Shown here: in pieces, positions 17,135-26,111 of the stretch
Position numbering within the stretch: position 1 is the stretch's first letter
Layout: each line of letters opens with the position of its first letter
IMG/VR virus record: IMGVR_UViG_3300009514_000888
Span: 122,299-186,298 of that record
DNA from: a virus
DNA: 64,000 bases
Direction: 5' to 3' (one strand)
The notes under the pieces: model-generated
What the model was told of the DNA's origin: nothing
Databases searched by the model: none
The model's input: only the letters and a program-made list of their open reading frames with translations
Position numbers and translations under genes: made by a program

Positions 17135-19396
17135 ATGTCTCAGGTCATTCTTACAAACTGGACCATCTTTTTCGCGGACGATGCTCCGGCTGCTTCGTCT
17201 GGCATGAAGCAGATTACATGGACTGGGGGAGGCGGACCGGAGGATAACACGAATACTGTCAATGACCTTTATTCCGAGATTATGCATTATTTTTCCATAC
17301 CTGGAAATAATGACGCCGATGACACCACTCCCATGAAAGCCGTTACTCCTGTGAGATATGAGATAGGGAGGTTCGATTCAGGCGATTTGGAGGCTTGGTT
17401 TATTGACCCCGTGAGCGCCCAGCACTTAACTGGCGGATCGATTCAAACAGTTGGTTGGACGAGAGTTGCTGACTCTTTCTCAGGGATTGTCAAGGTGGCA
17501 TATACTCCGACAACCAACCAGTTTGTGGCTTCTGACATTGGCCGAACGGTGACGCACGATGATGGCGATACTGGTATTTTACTTTGGTTTGATTCGACGA
17601 ATAATGAGGCTTGGATTCGCCCGACAGATGCGACTTCAACTAATAACTGGGATTCTGGAGCCAATGACTTCGTCGCCACTCTCGGAACTGGAGATGTTAC
17701 TCAAACGGCGACAGCTGTTACCGGAGAGCGTCTTTGGTCGAATGAGAGAACGATTGGCACGCTTGAAGATAATACCCGTATATTTGTTGCACAAGCAAAT
17801 ACAGAAATCAGCAACTTTTGGGGAGATGGAGATGCGATCCAGCAGATTAATAGGCTATTTCTTGTTAATGATGGCTTTGATGCGGGCTTGATCAACAAGG
17901 GCTTGCTAACGACGTATGCCCGTCAATATAGCAAATTATATGATCACTTTATTGCGGACTTGAGCGGCGGCGGACAGGTTCCAGTTCCCCTGTCTACTTC
18001 TGACGACAAGAACAATACTTCTGGCAACAGGACCGTTACGGTCACTGGCGCATCTTCTGCATTTTCTATAGACGAAGTTGTCACTGGCGGAACCAGCGGC
18101 GCTAAGGGCGTGGTGACCGTCAATATCGGCAATCCAACAACATCTTTCGATTACTACTTAATAGACGATCTGACGGATTTTAATGCGTCCGAGACTCTGT
18201 CTGGTAGCATTGTTGGCGCAAATGGCTCGACAAACGGCGCACCAGCCGACGACGGACCGGCGCTCAATACGGGCGTCACTATAACCTTCGGGGAAGAGGA
18301 CGCATCTTTTAATACTGGCACGGGCGTCAATGGAACAACAGAGGTGATTACGACGGCCGCGGCTCATGGTTTTTCGACTGAAGATGAAGTAGACTATACA
18401 AAGGATGGCGGCACAGCAGTCATTGGGCTAACAGAGGGAACGCTGTACTATGCTAGATCATTGTCAGCTACAACTTTGTCTTTGCATGCATCGGCTGCGG
18501 ATGCTGCATCAGATACAGCCAGAATTGACTTGACCGCTGCGGGGGCAGAGACGCATCGATTGGTTAGGTCTTATGACTTTGACGAGAATGGAACTGGGGA
18601 AAGTTATTCAATCATCATTAATTGCGATAGCCTTGATTTGCCTGATCTTTATGAACGGTTGAAGCATATTACGAGGAGAGGGGAGACGGCGACGCTGAAC
18701 GGCATTGAGGGTCAGCAGTATATCGGCACCAATTATCGCATTGATTACAATGCTTTAACTGGCACGATTGATACAGGCAATACATTGACGCAGCTATTGG
18801 CAGATGGCACGACCACGACCACAGTGGTCCAGAAGCATCATACGATAGATGGCTTTCTGATGCTTCGTGATACGGATGGTGATTTAGAAGTTGGGGCCGG
18901 GGCTGCAAACTTGCAGATTGATGGATCGAATTTTGTGACGATGACTGGCGGCGCAACAGCGGAGATTATCCAGCCGGTAAGATTATCCCCCTTCGGCACC
19001 CTGGCAGGCGGACGATTTTTTGGCGCTCGGGGCGTCTATTTGGAGAATTTCGATTCATCGGAATTGAATAATATTGAATTGATAGACGACGGAGGACCAA
19101 CTCGTACCTCGCCTATTGTGGTCACGTTTCAGCTGACTGGTTTGCAGTCAAATTCGGAAGTCAGACTTTGCGATTCAGATGTGGCCGATGGCGATCCATC
19201 TCAGGAGATAGCTGGAACGGAGAGTTCCGGCACCACCTTCTCTTATCAATATACCTATGTCGGGGATGTGAATGCCCATGTTATTATTCATCATTTGAAT
19301 TACCAATGGCAGCGGATTAGCGGTTTGGTTTTAAGCACTTCAGATCAATCGATCCCTGTTCAGCAGCAGCGTGATCGCAATTTCAGCAATCCATAA
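17135..19396 (+). CDS. Large virion/fibre protein
   Basis: A 753-residue protein starting 3 bp after the previous stop. Thr/Ser/Asp-rich with many predicted short beta strands. A GDTGILLWFDSTNNEAWI segment (about residues 143-160) and a GGTSGAKGVVTVNIG segment resemble the small beta domains of phage structural proteins that carry 'tGGTSGAtGtV' units. The 'AAAHGFSTEDEVDYTKDGG' module near residues 390-480 is shared with the upstream protein. The C-terminus ends in a beta-sandwich-like stretch (VVTFQLTGLQSNSEVRL). The specific function is unknown; probably a fibre or capsid-surface protein. Confidence 0.75.
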   Translation: MSQVILTNWTIFFADDAPAASSGMKQITWTGGGGPEDNTNTVNDLYSEIMHYFSIPGNNDADDTTPMKAVTPVRYEIGRFDSGDLEAWFIDPVSAQHLTGGSIQTVGWTRVADSFSGIVKVAYTPTTNQFVASDIGRTVTHDDGDTGILLWFDSTNNEAWIRPTDATSTNNWDSGANDFVATLGTGDVTQTATAVTGERLWSNERTIGTLEDNTRIFVAQANTEISNFWGDGDAIQQINRLFLVNDGFDAGLINKGLLTTYARQYSKLYDHFIADLSGGGQVPVPLSTSDDKNNTSGNRTVTVTGASSAFSIDEVVTGGTSGAKGVVTVNIGNPTTSFDYYLIDDLTDFNASETLSGSIVGANGSTNGAPADDGPALNTGVTITFGEEDASFNTGTGVNGTTEVITTAAAHGFSTEDEVDYTKDGGTAVIGLTEGTLYYARSLSATTLSLHASAADAASDTARIDLTAAGAETHRLVRSYDFDENGTGESYSIIINCDSLDLPDLYERLKHITRRGETATLNGIEGQQYIGTNYRIDYNALTGTIDTGNTLTQLLADGTTTTTVVQKHHTIDGFLMLRDTDGDLEVGAGAANLQIDGSNFVTMTGGATAEIIQPVRLSPFGTLAGGRFFGARGVYLENFDSSELNNIELIDDGGPTRTSPIVVTFQLTGLQSNSEVRLCDSDVADGDPSQEIAGTESSGTTFSYQYTYVGDVNAHVIIHHLNYQWQRISGLVLSTSDQSIPVQQQRDRNFSNP
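18302..18573 (+). repeat. Shared 'AHGFSTEDEVDY' module, copy 2
   Basis: Second copy of the module described at 16766-17037. The shared framework includes GVNxTTExITTAAxHxF, then YxKDGGTAxIGLTxGTxYxA, then LTxAGxETHxL. Nucleotide identity is moderate, so this is either an old duplication or repeated import of the same domain. Confidence 0.75.
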
Positions 19397-19492
19397 TGTG
19401 GTTGTGCCTGAAAGGTCTTTTCTTGCGAACATAGAAATAGAATATCAGCCAATGGCTGCGATGTCTCACCCCCATATAGAGGAAATGCGAGC

Positions 19493-21115
19493 ATGAGTAA
19501 TACTAATTTTGGACGTTGGTCAAGCTATCAGATTCCTCCAGACTCTACTGGCAAGGAAATCGCCACAACCGCTGTTCTAAAGGTCACTTACGCTTCTGGA
19601 ACGATTGACTTTACCAGAGGCGATGCGGTTACCGGCGCGGCTTCTGGACTGACGGGAAAGGTTTCGGCAGTAGACGGCACCACAACGGCGGGCGACATAT
19701 ATGTTGTTGTCAATTTCTCTAGTCCTGCTGATGATTTTGATGTTGCCGAAGATATCCAGGTCAATGCGGTTACGAATGCGGTTGTTTCTTCTACGGTTCG
19801 CATGCATGCTCCGACCGGAACTGTAGTTGGGGCAAATAATCCGCTCAATGCTCAATTCGTTGGTCCCAAAGGTTCGGCGTATATTCGATTTGCTGATGGC
19901 GATCAGCAGATTGATGCAGCAGGCATATCCAGGGTTTCTCAGGCAACTCAAATTGCTCAGTACTGGAATCGTTATGATAAGAATGAGGATTTCCAGGAAA
20001 CGGTAACGGGCGGCGGTTCGACGACCCACTTGCCTAATGAGTCGGCTGTCGCGATGGACGTTGGAACCCCAAGCGGAGATGAAGTTATTTGGCAAAGCCA
20101 TCTCTATCACATCTATCAGATGGGATATTCACAGAACGTGGAGATGACTATTGCAGTTGGGGACACTGGCAAGTCCAATGTTCGCAGGCGATGGGGATAT
20201 TTTGACGCTGACAATGGAGCATTTTTCGAGCTAAACGGAACAACTTTGTCTGTGGTCCGCAGAAGCCGAGCGACTGGTAGCGTGGTAGATACAGCCGTGA
20301 ATCAGTCGTTATGGAATGGCGACCGCTTGGACGGCGGAGGCGGTATTGATAACTTATCATTAATGAATATAGATGTTAGCACGATGCTGATCTATTGGAT
20401 TGACTATCAGTGGATGGGCGCGGGGCAGCTAAGATTTGGTGTTTACGATGACCAGGGAGACAGGATCACTGTTCACAGTGTACAAAATACCAACATCCGT
20501 GCCGAACCCTGGATGACGCATCCAGCGCTGCCTGTTAGGTTTGAAATTACCAATACGAGTACAGCGGCATCTCCCAGCCGCCTAAAGGCAGTATGCTGTT
20601 CTGTTAAGACAGATGGCAACTTAGTGGAAGCTCGATCAAGAAAGACGGTTAAGTGGTCGATTGAGTCCGCTACTAATTCGAGCGTAGCCGATACGGCATT
20701 TGAGCCTATTATTTCATTTAGAAGCAAGACTACTTTGAATAGTATTGTGAACCGAAAAATCTCTATTCCTGAACTGATTTCCGTGTATGTTACTAATAAT
20801 CCCATTTTGTTTGCAATTATCAGGAATCCGACAACCTTGACTGGCGCGAGCTGGGGGTCGGTATCCACGCGATCAGCGGCAGAATTTGACGACTCGGCTA
20901 CAGTCATCTCTGGCGGAGACCAGCTGGTCACCTGGGCGCTCGACATTGGAACGCATAATCTATCGTTGCCGTCGAATTTCGGCCTTTTTTCTGAGAATCT
21001 CCACGTCCTGGGCGATGGTACGGTGGGAGACGTATTTAGTTTTGCGACGAAGTGCTTGGTATCGGCATCGACTTCAGGAGTGACGATGTTTCCGACATGG
21101 ATTGATGTGGAGTGA
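19493..21115 (+). CDS. Virion structural protein
   Basis: A 540-residue protein with RBS AGAGGA 10 nt before the ATG. The N-terminal ~90 residues contain a small beta domain, GDAVTGAASGLTGKVSAVDG, also seen in the upstream protein in related form. The central part has alternating aromatic and polar strands (SHLYHIYQMGYSQNVEM, LIYWIDYQWMGAGQLRFGVYD), resembling the lectin or jelly-roll type domain of phage structural proteins where W-x-G-x-x-R-x-G-x-x is common. The 96-bp gap before it holds no gene. Its end is coupled to the next gene. Confidence 0.75.
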   Translation: MSNTNFGRWSSYQIPPDSTGKEIATTAVLKVTYASGTIDFTRGDAVTGAASGLTGKVSAVDGTTTAGDIYVVVNFSSPADDFDVAEDIQVNAVTNAVVSSTVRMHAPTGTVVGANNPLNAQFVGPKGSAYIRFADGDQQIDAAGISRVSQATQIAQYWNRYDKNEDFQETVTGGGSTTHLPNESAVAMDVGTPSGDEVIWQSHLYHIYQMGYSQNVEMTIAVGDTGKSNVRRRWGYFDADNGAFFELNGTTLSVVRRSRATGSVVDTAVNQSLWNGDRLDGGGGIDNLSLMNIDVSTMLIYWIDYQWMGAGQLRFGVYDDQGDRITVHSVQNTNIRAEPWMTHPALPVRFEITNTSTAASPSRLKAVCCSVKTDGNLVEARSRKTVKWSIESATNSSVADTAFEPIISFRSKTTLNSIVNRKISIPELISVYVTNNPILFAIIRNPTTLTGASWGSVSTRSAAEFDDSATVISGGDQLVTWALDIGTHNLSLPSNFGLFSENLHVLGDGTVGDVFSFATKCLVSASTSGVTMFPTWIDVE

Positions 21116-21116
21116 T

Positions 21117-22094
21117 ATGTTTAGTAACATATACGCAACCTATGGAGAAGATTATTGGGAGTTACGCGATAAGGTAACGTTTGATGGAGAAAACAGCCTC
21201 ATCATTGTCAATGAAGGCGAGACGGAGATTAACATCCAGGCAGATATCTATAGCGCCTGGAAAGACTGGGCGCTTCTTCGCGACTACCTAAAATTCCGAG
21301 CTGCCCTCCGAACAACGGGCGGCGACCCCTTGCCCAGTGGCGACGCTCTTGGCGCTACTTTCTTCCTCATTAACGGTTGGCAAATCTTTCTCGATCATGC
21401 CGCTAATTTTACAGGTAACATTTTTAATGACCTGGGAGGAGATGTCTTTGTCACAGCTGCCGATCTGAAAGTTGCCACGACGACTGTATCGAACTTGATT
21501 GATAAGGTGAACCTCTCCGGCGGCGACGGTTTCTTGGCTAGCGACCGAACGACGTTGGATACGATTTTGTCCCAGACCACCGCCGACGCGATAGCGGATG
21601 CTGTTTGGGATGCCTTGGCTGTTGACTATACGGCTACGGGCGCTACTGGAGAGTTGCTGAACAACATACCTGGCGATGTGGCGGATACGGTATGGGACGA
21701 GACGGCATCCGATCATAATGCGCCTGGATCGATGGGAGAGAAACAGAATACATCCACAGTCGATCAGGATGGCATAGCGGATGCCGTTTGGGATGCTCAG
21801 AGATCAGATCATAATACGGCTGGGACATTTGGCGAAGGCGTAGCCACAAGCGGCGGTGGCGCAGGCGGCGGGTCGGTCGTGATCAATGTGGGACATGCTG
21901 ATGACAACTTTAGGATGTTAAGCCAAGATACGAATGCTGGTCCTGCCATAATCGTAGAAATGGGAGTCACGACGCCTACAAATACCTTCAAGGTTATTAA
22001 GGGCAAAACGCAGAACACTACAACTGATGAGGTAGAAACCGGAACGTCCTCTGCCAAATCAGTCAATATAGAAACTGGAACTGGAAATTCTTGA
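21117..22094 (+). CDS. Virion protein with repeated A-V-W-D motifs
   Basis: I prefer the ATG at 21117 because GGAG lies a few bases upstream. An ATG at 21105 and a TTG at 21102 are in the same frame and overlap the previous gene. The N-terminal ~110 residues (DGENSLIIVNEGETEINIQADIY, then AWKDW, then TTGGDPLPSG, then FFLINGWQI) match a domain I have seen in many phage tail and fibre proteins. Residues about 155-245 contain three repeats of the form (I/V)AD-x-VWD then D(H/Y) then G-E, probably a coiled stalk. The C-terminus is Gly-rich, then Thr-rich. Confidence 0.75.
   Translation: MFSNIYATYGEDYWELRDKVTFDGENSLIIVNEGETEINIQADIYSAWKDWALLRDYLKFRAALRTTGGDPLPSGDALGATFFLINGWQIFLDHAANFTGNIFNDLGGDVFVTAADLKVATTTVSNLIDKVNLSGGDGFLASDRTTLDTILSQTTADAIADAVWDALAVDYTATGATGELLNNIPGDVADTVWDETASDHNAPGSMGEKQNTSTVDQDGIADAVWDAQRSDHNTAGTFGEGVATSGGGAGGGSVVINVGHADDNFRMLSQDTNAGPAIIVEMGVTTPTNTFKVIKGKTQNTTTDEVETGTSSAKSVNIETGTGNS
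21583..21840 (+). repeat. Three IADAVWD...DH...GE stalk repeats
   Basis: Three tandem but unequal units encode IADAVWD, VADTVWD and IADAVWD, each followed by an Asp-His or Asp-Tyr and a Gly-Glu close. This repeat is recurrent in phage fibre-like proteins, and the copy number may vary between relatives. Confidence 0.65.
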
Positions 22095-22111
22095 TAGAAG
22101 GAGGCAAGCAA

Positions 22112-22321
22112 ATGCCATCACCAATCTGGGATGCTCTAAAAAAGCACTATGAGGCTCAGTCATCGGATGCGGAAGCCAATCTGAGCATGATTCTCAGTGG
22201 TCAGGTGACCATTGGAGAGGGGACAGACTATCGCAGGGAATTGCGGAGATGGATTCTACAGCTAAGTGAAGCAGAACAAGTCTTGGAGACAATGCAAAAG
22301 CACAAGAATCTCGCGAACTGA
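22112..22321 (+). CDS. Small helical protein, paralogue of the gene at 26680
   Basis: A 69-residue product from the ATG at 22112, which has an AAGGAGG ribosome binding site at 22097. An in-frame ATG at 22091 overlaps the preceding gene and is less likely. It is helical and charged, with the pattern KHYEAQ-x-x-(D/E)AEANL, GxGxxTDY/F, (R/K)W, L-x-x-AE-x-VL. The same pattern defines the 72-residue protein at 26680-26898, so the two are paralogues placed about 4.5 kb apart around the homing-endonuclease region. Function unknown. Confidence 0.7.
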   Translation: MPSPIWDALKKHYEAQSSDAEANLSMILSGQVTIGEGTDYRRELRRWILQLSEAEQVLETMQKHKNLAN

Positions 22322-22335
22322 ATAGGGTTGGATTC

Positions 22336-23628
22336 ATGGCTCAAAAAGTATTCATTAAATACCGCGAAACCGGCGATCTTAAGAATGCGTATTCTGTAAC
22401 GCTGGCGTCCGAAGATGGCGCATTCGGCATCAAGGTGACCACAACAGGGGAGGTTATTTTCCCTTCTGGCACGTCGGTGAGCAATCCGTCCGTTGGCGTC
22501 TATGAGAAATCTTTTGATCCATCTCTCAATACTGTTTACACAGTATCTTGGAAAATTGTTGGCAGTGCTGGTGCGGAGGCCAGGTTTGTTGTTCAGCAGA
22601 TTGGTCCTTTTGAAGACGATGATGGCGTCAGCGCGGTTGTCAAGAAAGTCAGGGGTCCATTTATTCAGGGGACAACCGGGTCCATACTTATTACCATTAT
22701 TGACGAGATGGGGTCTCCGATTGATGCAGACCTGATTACTTACAGCATCGTGGATTCTGATTCGGAGGAAGTTGTGTCTGGCGTTCCTCTTAAGGTCAAA
22801 ACCGGATGTTATGTTTTCGACTGGGAGATAGATGAAGATCAGGACGTAGGTCGTTATACGGTAACTTGGAGTTACGCTGTTCGAGGCGTATCTCATATCG
22901 AGATTACGGATATTGTTGTCAGCGATGTTGGCGATGATGACGGCAGTTTTCATTATAGCGGCATTATTCTTTTGTTCCGTGAATCTTTGGAGCTGATGCT
23001 GGATTGCGCTCAGAATGTTCCTATTTATTTTGAGCAAGCTCAGCCTACTCGCGATCGCAAGACTTATCGTTTTACCAAACAGATGTGGAATCCTACTACA
23101 GGAACGCATATCTACCGTAACAAAGAGATGGTCAATGCGGGATTTGATATCGACTATCTCAAGGGATTAGTAACCTTTACGAATCCACTGACTGAGTTTG
23201 ACTCTGTTTATGCCGACTATAACTTTCGATGGTTCTCGGATGAGCAGTTGGACAGATATCTCTCCAATGGCTTGCATGCGGTGAATATTTTTCCTCCCGA
23301 AACCAATCATACGCTTGCGGATGTGCCCCAGAAGTTTATCCCCATTATCCTGTATGGTGCAGCCAAGGATGCTCTGCGATCCATGATGTTATGGTTGCAA
23401 TATCCAGAACCAGCGGAACTGTTCGGCGGACCAGAGCGGGCAAGCCAGGTCTTTGGCAATCTCGAGACATTGAAGAAGAACTATCATGAAGATTGGCTCA
23501 AGCTACTTGAGCAAAAGAAACTCGGCAGGTATCCAAGAGGTAGAAATATAGTGGTTCCCGAATATACGCTTCCCGGTGGAAGGAGTCGTTGGTTCAGATT
23601 TTTGTTTGGCACAGGTTCAGCATCATAA
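22336..23628 (+). CDS. Virion protein with 'TLASEDGAFGIK' domain
   Basis: A 430-residue protein. Residues about 5-95 (NAYSVTLASEDGAFGIKV, then SGTSVSNPSVGVYEKSF, then YTVSWKIV) are an Ig-like beta domain repeated in the fibre protein ending at 61425. A second similar Ig-like unit runs about 105-200. The C-terminal part includes a DYLKGLVTFTNPLTEFDSVYADYNFRWF segment resembling phage neck or fibre-attachment proteins, and then helices. It is followed immediately by a hairpin with the ATAAAGGACTTACGT motif, so it likely ends a transcript. Confidence 0.7.
   Translation: MAQKVFIKYRETGDLKNAYSVTLASEDGAFGIKVTTTGEVIFPSGTSVSNPSVGVYEKSFDPSLNTVYTVSWKIVGSAGAEARFVVQQIGPFEDDDGVSAVVKKVRGPFIQGTTGSILITIIDEMGSPIDADLITYSIVDSDSEEVVSGVPLKVKTGCYVFDWEIDEDQDVGRYTVTWSYAVRGVSHIEITDIVVSDVGDDDGSFHYSGIILLFRESLELMLDCAQNVPIYFEQAQPTRDRKTYRFTKQMWNPTTGTHIYRNKEMVNAGFDIDYLKGLVTFTNPLTEFDSVYADYNFRWFSDEQLDRYLSNGLHAVNIFPPETNHTLADVPQKFIPIILYGAAKDALRSMMLWLQYPEPAELFGGPERASQVFGNLETLKKNYHEDWLKLLEQKKLGRYPRGRNIVVPEYTLPGGRSRWFRFLFGTGSAS
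22348..22620 (+). repeat. Shared Ig-like 'ASEDGAFGIK' module, copy 1
   Basis: About 90 residues whose core LASEDGAFGIK is encoded almost identically at 60837-61113, 38 kb away. The rest aligns through SGTxVSxPSxGxYExxFxPxxxxxYTxSWxxV to the closing GPF-(E/F)-(D/A)-D-D. Confidence 0.8.
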
Positions 23629-23661
23629 AGGACTTACGTCATTTTTTGTCCTTTATTTCTA
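23627..23661 (+). terminator. Post-gene hairpin with AAAGGACTTACGT motif
   Basis: AAAGGAC (23627-23633) pairs with GTCCTTT (23648-23654) around a loop of TTACGTCATTTTTT, beginning inside the stop codon of the upstream gene. The same ATAA(A)GGACTTACGT sequence follows the gene ending at 12066. It is probably a terminator or mRNA-end signal shared by these virion genes. Confidence 0.6.
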
Positions 23662-23702
23662 TTGTTGTTCCAAATTAGGGTATATTCTGGAAAAATGTCG
23701 AT

Positions 23703-23727
23703 AAATAAGTATATTCTTATTTAGGAG
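23703..23727 (+). promoter_or_regulatory. Hairpin abutting the RBS of the homing-endonuclease gene
   Basis: AAATAAG (23703-23709) pairs with CTTATTT (23716-23722) with a 6-nt loop, and AGGAG (23723-23727) follows at once. A late-promoter-sequestering hairpin of this kind is known upstream of some T4 homing endonuclease genes, where it restricts expression. Here that role is only an inference. Confidence 0.45.
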
Positions 23728-23729
23728 AC

Positions 23730-25823
23730 ATGGATATGCCCTGGAAAGGATCGCAATTATCAGAAACATCTGTGCAGCGCATGAAGCAGTCCAAGCAGCG
23801 ACGAATGCAATCCAAGTTTGATTGGTCTATTGCTGAACCATATTTAGACACCATATTAGACAATGGTAGTCGAAATCGAAAAGCAAAGTTCATTACACTT
23901 CGAGAGTTTAGGGAGCTAATTGAGAGCGGTAGAAGTTTGAAAGATATTAGGCTGGATGGAATTTCCAAACACATAGTTAATTTTTACAGTTTGTTTTGCC
24001 AGGGAAAAATCAATCTTTCCAAAGCACACTTTCTTATTGAATACGAATCAGGATTAGGTCTTGATGAGATTGCTGAAAAGTATAGTATTTCGCGAGACAA
24101 CATGACGTTCTTGCGTCAGCTATATGATGTCAAAGCCAGGGGCGCAACTTTTCAACATAGAAAGGCGACCGAAACCCCTTTGACACAGAGACAAAAAGAG
24201 ATTTTATATGGTTCGATGCTTGGAGATGCTAAACAAGCATCTCTTTCGTCGGTGGCTTTTAAGCAGGGAGAAAAACAAAAAGATTATTTGTTATGGAAAT
24301 ATAGAGAGTTTGAAAATGTGGCATCCAAGAATTCTCTAAAATCATTTACTGTACTCGACCCCAGAAGTGGGCAGGAACATACTTCATGGCAGTTTTACAC
24401 TCATGCCAATACCGATGTCGAAGCTTGTGTGGACATCTTTTATCAAAACGGCAAGAAAGATATATCACAACCTATCTTGGATCAATTAACAGCCCTATCA
24501 GTTGCCGTATGGTTCATGGATGACGGAAAAACCGATTTTCATCATCGTCACATCAAAGGGAAAATGCATCAAATCAATCCAGAATGTATGTTTTGTACGG
24601 AATCTTTTTCAAAAGAAGGATGCGAATTAGCATGTCGGTGGTTCAGGGAAACATGGGGATTATCAGCTTACCTGAGGACAAGAAAGCTTTCGAATGGCAC
24701 TGGATATCGTATATGTATTAGAAGTCCTGATACAGATAAGTTTTTCGATGTTATCAGGCCATATGTGCTTCCTCTGTTTATGTACAAAATTAGTTATCGT
24801 AAATATATAGAAGAAAAGACAAATTCAGATATAGCATTAGCGGATATCATTGGCTGTCCGGTGGGCGAAGAATTTGTGTCTCTGTCTATACCAGAACAAG
24901 AAGGTCGCATTAACCAAATTGTATCCTATTGGCATCGAAGGGGTGTAAGCCGACTCTTGCCGTATCCAAAATATTTTAAGAAAGACATGAAAAGGGTTCT
25001 TCAATACGATGCGGACAGATTGTTGCATGATGATTACATTGCTTTCTGTACGCTTGGAAATAATTTCCTAATGTCTCATTTTCCAAATTTCTATGAGGCC
25101 AAAGCAAAAGGAGGGAAGTCGGCAGCCGAAATCTTCAATAATGAGAGATATTTGAGCGAAATAGTCAGGGGTATTTTGCAGGATGGCCATTTCCCACGCG
25201 GAAATAGAATTAGAAGCAAACTGAGCGACTATAGAGGCAATCGCATGGTTTCTGGCTTCATGCCATGTGTAGCCAAATCTATATATCACAGGTATTGCGA
25301 TACTGGGTTTAAGGTCTTGGATTTTTGCGCAGGTTATGGAGGCAGGCTTTTCGGGGCGATGGCGTGCGAGAAGATTGTGTCTTATACGGGCATAGAAGTT
25401 AATTACACAAGTTATGATAACTTGTGCGAGCTGCGACGATCACTTAAATTATACGGGAATGTTTGCAAGCCAGCTAACCTGATTAATGCCGATGCTATTG
25501 AAGGTATGCGACAGTTTAGTGATAAATATTTTGACTTTGCCTTTACCTCAGTTCCCTACTTTGATTGTGAAGAATATAGCGACCAATATAGCCAAAGTTT
25601 TCGTCGATATGCCAATTATGCAGAGTGGTTTGAGAAATTCCTTTTGGCATCTATAAGCGAAGCAAAAAGAGTGAGTAAAGTGGTATTATTAAATGTTGCT
25701 AACACTGGAGCGTATCAGATCGCAGAAGATTTGGCTTCTGCTCAAAGTGTTAGTCCGGTCGATAACATACGTATGTCACGCAGGGGAGGCGGAACGAAAT
25801 TTGAACCGTTGTTTTTGCTATAA
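23730..25823 (+). CDS. LAGLIDADG homing endonuclease fused to DNA methyltransferase-like domain
   Basis: A 697-residue multidomain protein. The order is a basic N-terminus, a helix-turn-helix-like segment (about 106-130, LDEIAEKYSISRDNMTFL), two LAGLIDADG-type motifs (ILYGSMLGDAK near 158-168 and LSVAVWFMDDGK near 256-267), and a C-terminal methyltransferase. Motif I is VLDFCAGYGGRLFGAMA (529-545). Motif IV reads FTSVPYFDCEEY (605-616) where [DNS]PP[YF] is expected, so the first Pro is Val. The ATG at 23736 fits AGGAG better than the one at 23730. The C-terminal part resembles phage DNA methylases. The two domains may act together or the endonuclease may be parasitic. I see no intein splice junctions. 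Confidence 0.8.
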   Translation: MDMPWKGSQLSETSVQRMKQSKQRRMQSKFDWSIAEPYLDTILDNGSRNRKAKFITLREFRELIESGRSLKDIRLDGISKHIVNFYSLFCQGKINLSKAHFLIEYESGLGLDEIAEKYSISRDNMTFLRQLYDVKARGATFQHRKATETPLTQRQKEILYGSMLGDAKQASLSSVAFKQGEKQKDYLLWKYREFENVASKNSLKSFTVLDPRSGQEHTSWQFYTHANTDVEACVDIFYQNGKKDISQPILDQLTALSVAVWFMDDGKTDFHHRHIKGKMHQINPECMFCTESFSKEGCELACRWFRETWGLSAYLRTRKLSNGTGYRICIRSPDTDKFFDVIRPYVLPLFMYKISYRKYIEEKTNSDIALADIIGCPVGEEFVSLSIPEQEGRINQIVSYWHRRGVSRLLPYPKYFKKDMKRVLQYDADRLLHDDYIAFCTLGNNFLMSHFPNFYEAKAKGGKSAAEIFNNERYLSEIVRGILQDGHFPRGNRIRSKLSDYRGNRMVSGFMPCVAKSIYHRYCDTGFKVLDFCAGYGGRLFGAMACEKIVSYTGIEVNYTSYDNLCELRRSLKLYGNVCKPANLINADAIEGMRQFSDKYFDFAFTSVPYFDCEEYSDQYSQSFRRYANYAEWFEKFLLASISEAKRVSKVVLLNVANTGAYQIAEDLASAQSVSPVDNIRMSRRGGGTKFEPLFLL

Positions 25824-25833
25824 GGATCATTCC

Positions 25834-26046
25834 ATGCCAGCCAATTCCACCAAAAAGACTCGTAAGCGATCTCGTCTCTCTGGTGTCCCCCAGGACATTG
25901 ATGATCGCACGTGGTATTACGAAGAGCCGAAAGGTATCTGTCTTGTCCGTCAGGTCTACGACAATAGCGATCACTATTTGAGGACTGATCAGATTTGGCT
26001 ACCCTGGCGAAAAATACGTGCCAGTTTGAAGCGTAAGGACGATTAG
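25834..26046 (+). CDS. Small basic protein, unknown
   Basis: A 70-residue protein starting at the ATG at 25834 (MPANSTKK), with AAGGA 8 nt upstream. The N-terminus is Lys/Arg/Ser rich. The rest contains a possible beta-hairpin with several Trp residues (TWYYEEPKG, LPWRKIR). No family was recognised. It follows the endonuclease-methyltransferase gene by 10 bp and may share its transcript. Confidence 0.6.
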   Translation: MPANSTKKTRKRSRLSGVPQDIDDRTWYYEEPKGICLVRQVYDNSDHYLRTDQIWLPWRKIRASLKRKDD

Positions 26047-26111
26047 ACATAATTAATGCCCAAGCACTATAGGCACAAGTGAAAAATTGCCGGGTATGTT
26101 ATGCTGTCCTC

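Noticed and set aside
23730-25823. The LAGLIDADG domain as part of an intein in the methylase
   Set aside because: No Cys/Ser start block or His-Asn end with block F/G was found around the endonuclease region, and the HTH and motifs read as a fusion, not an excisable insert.
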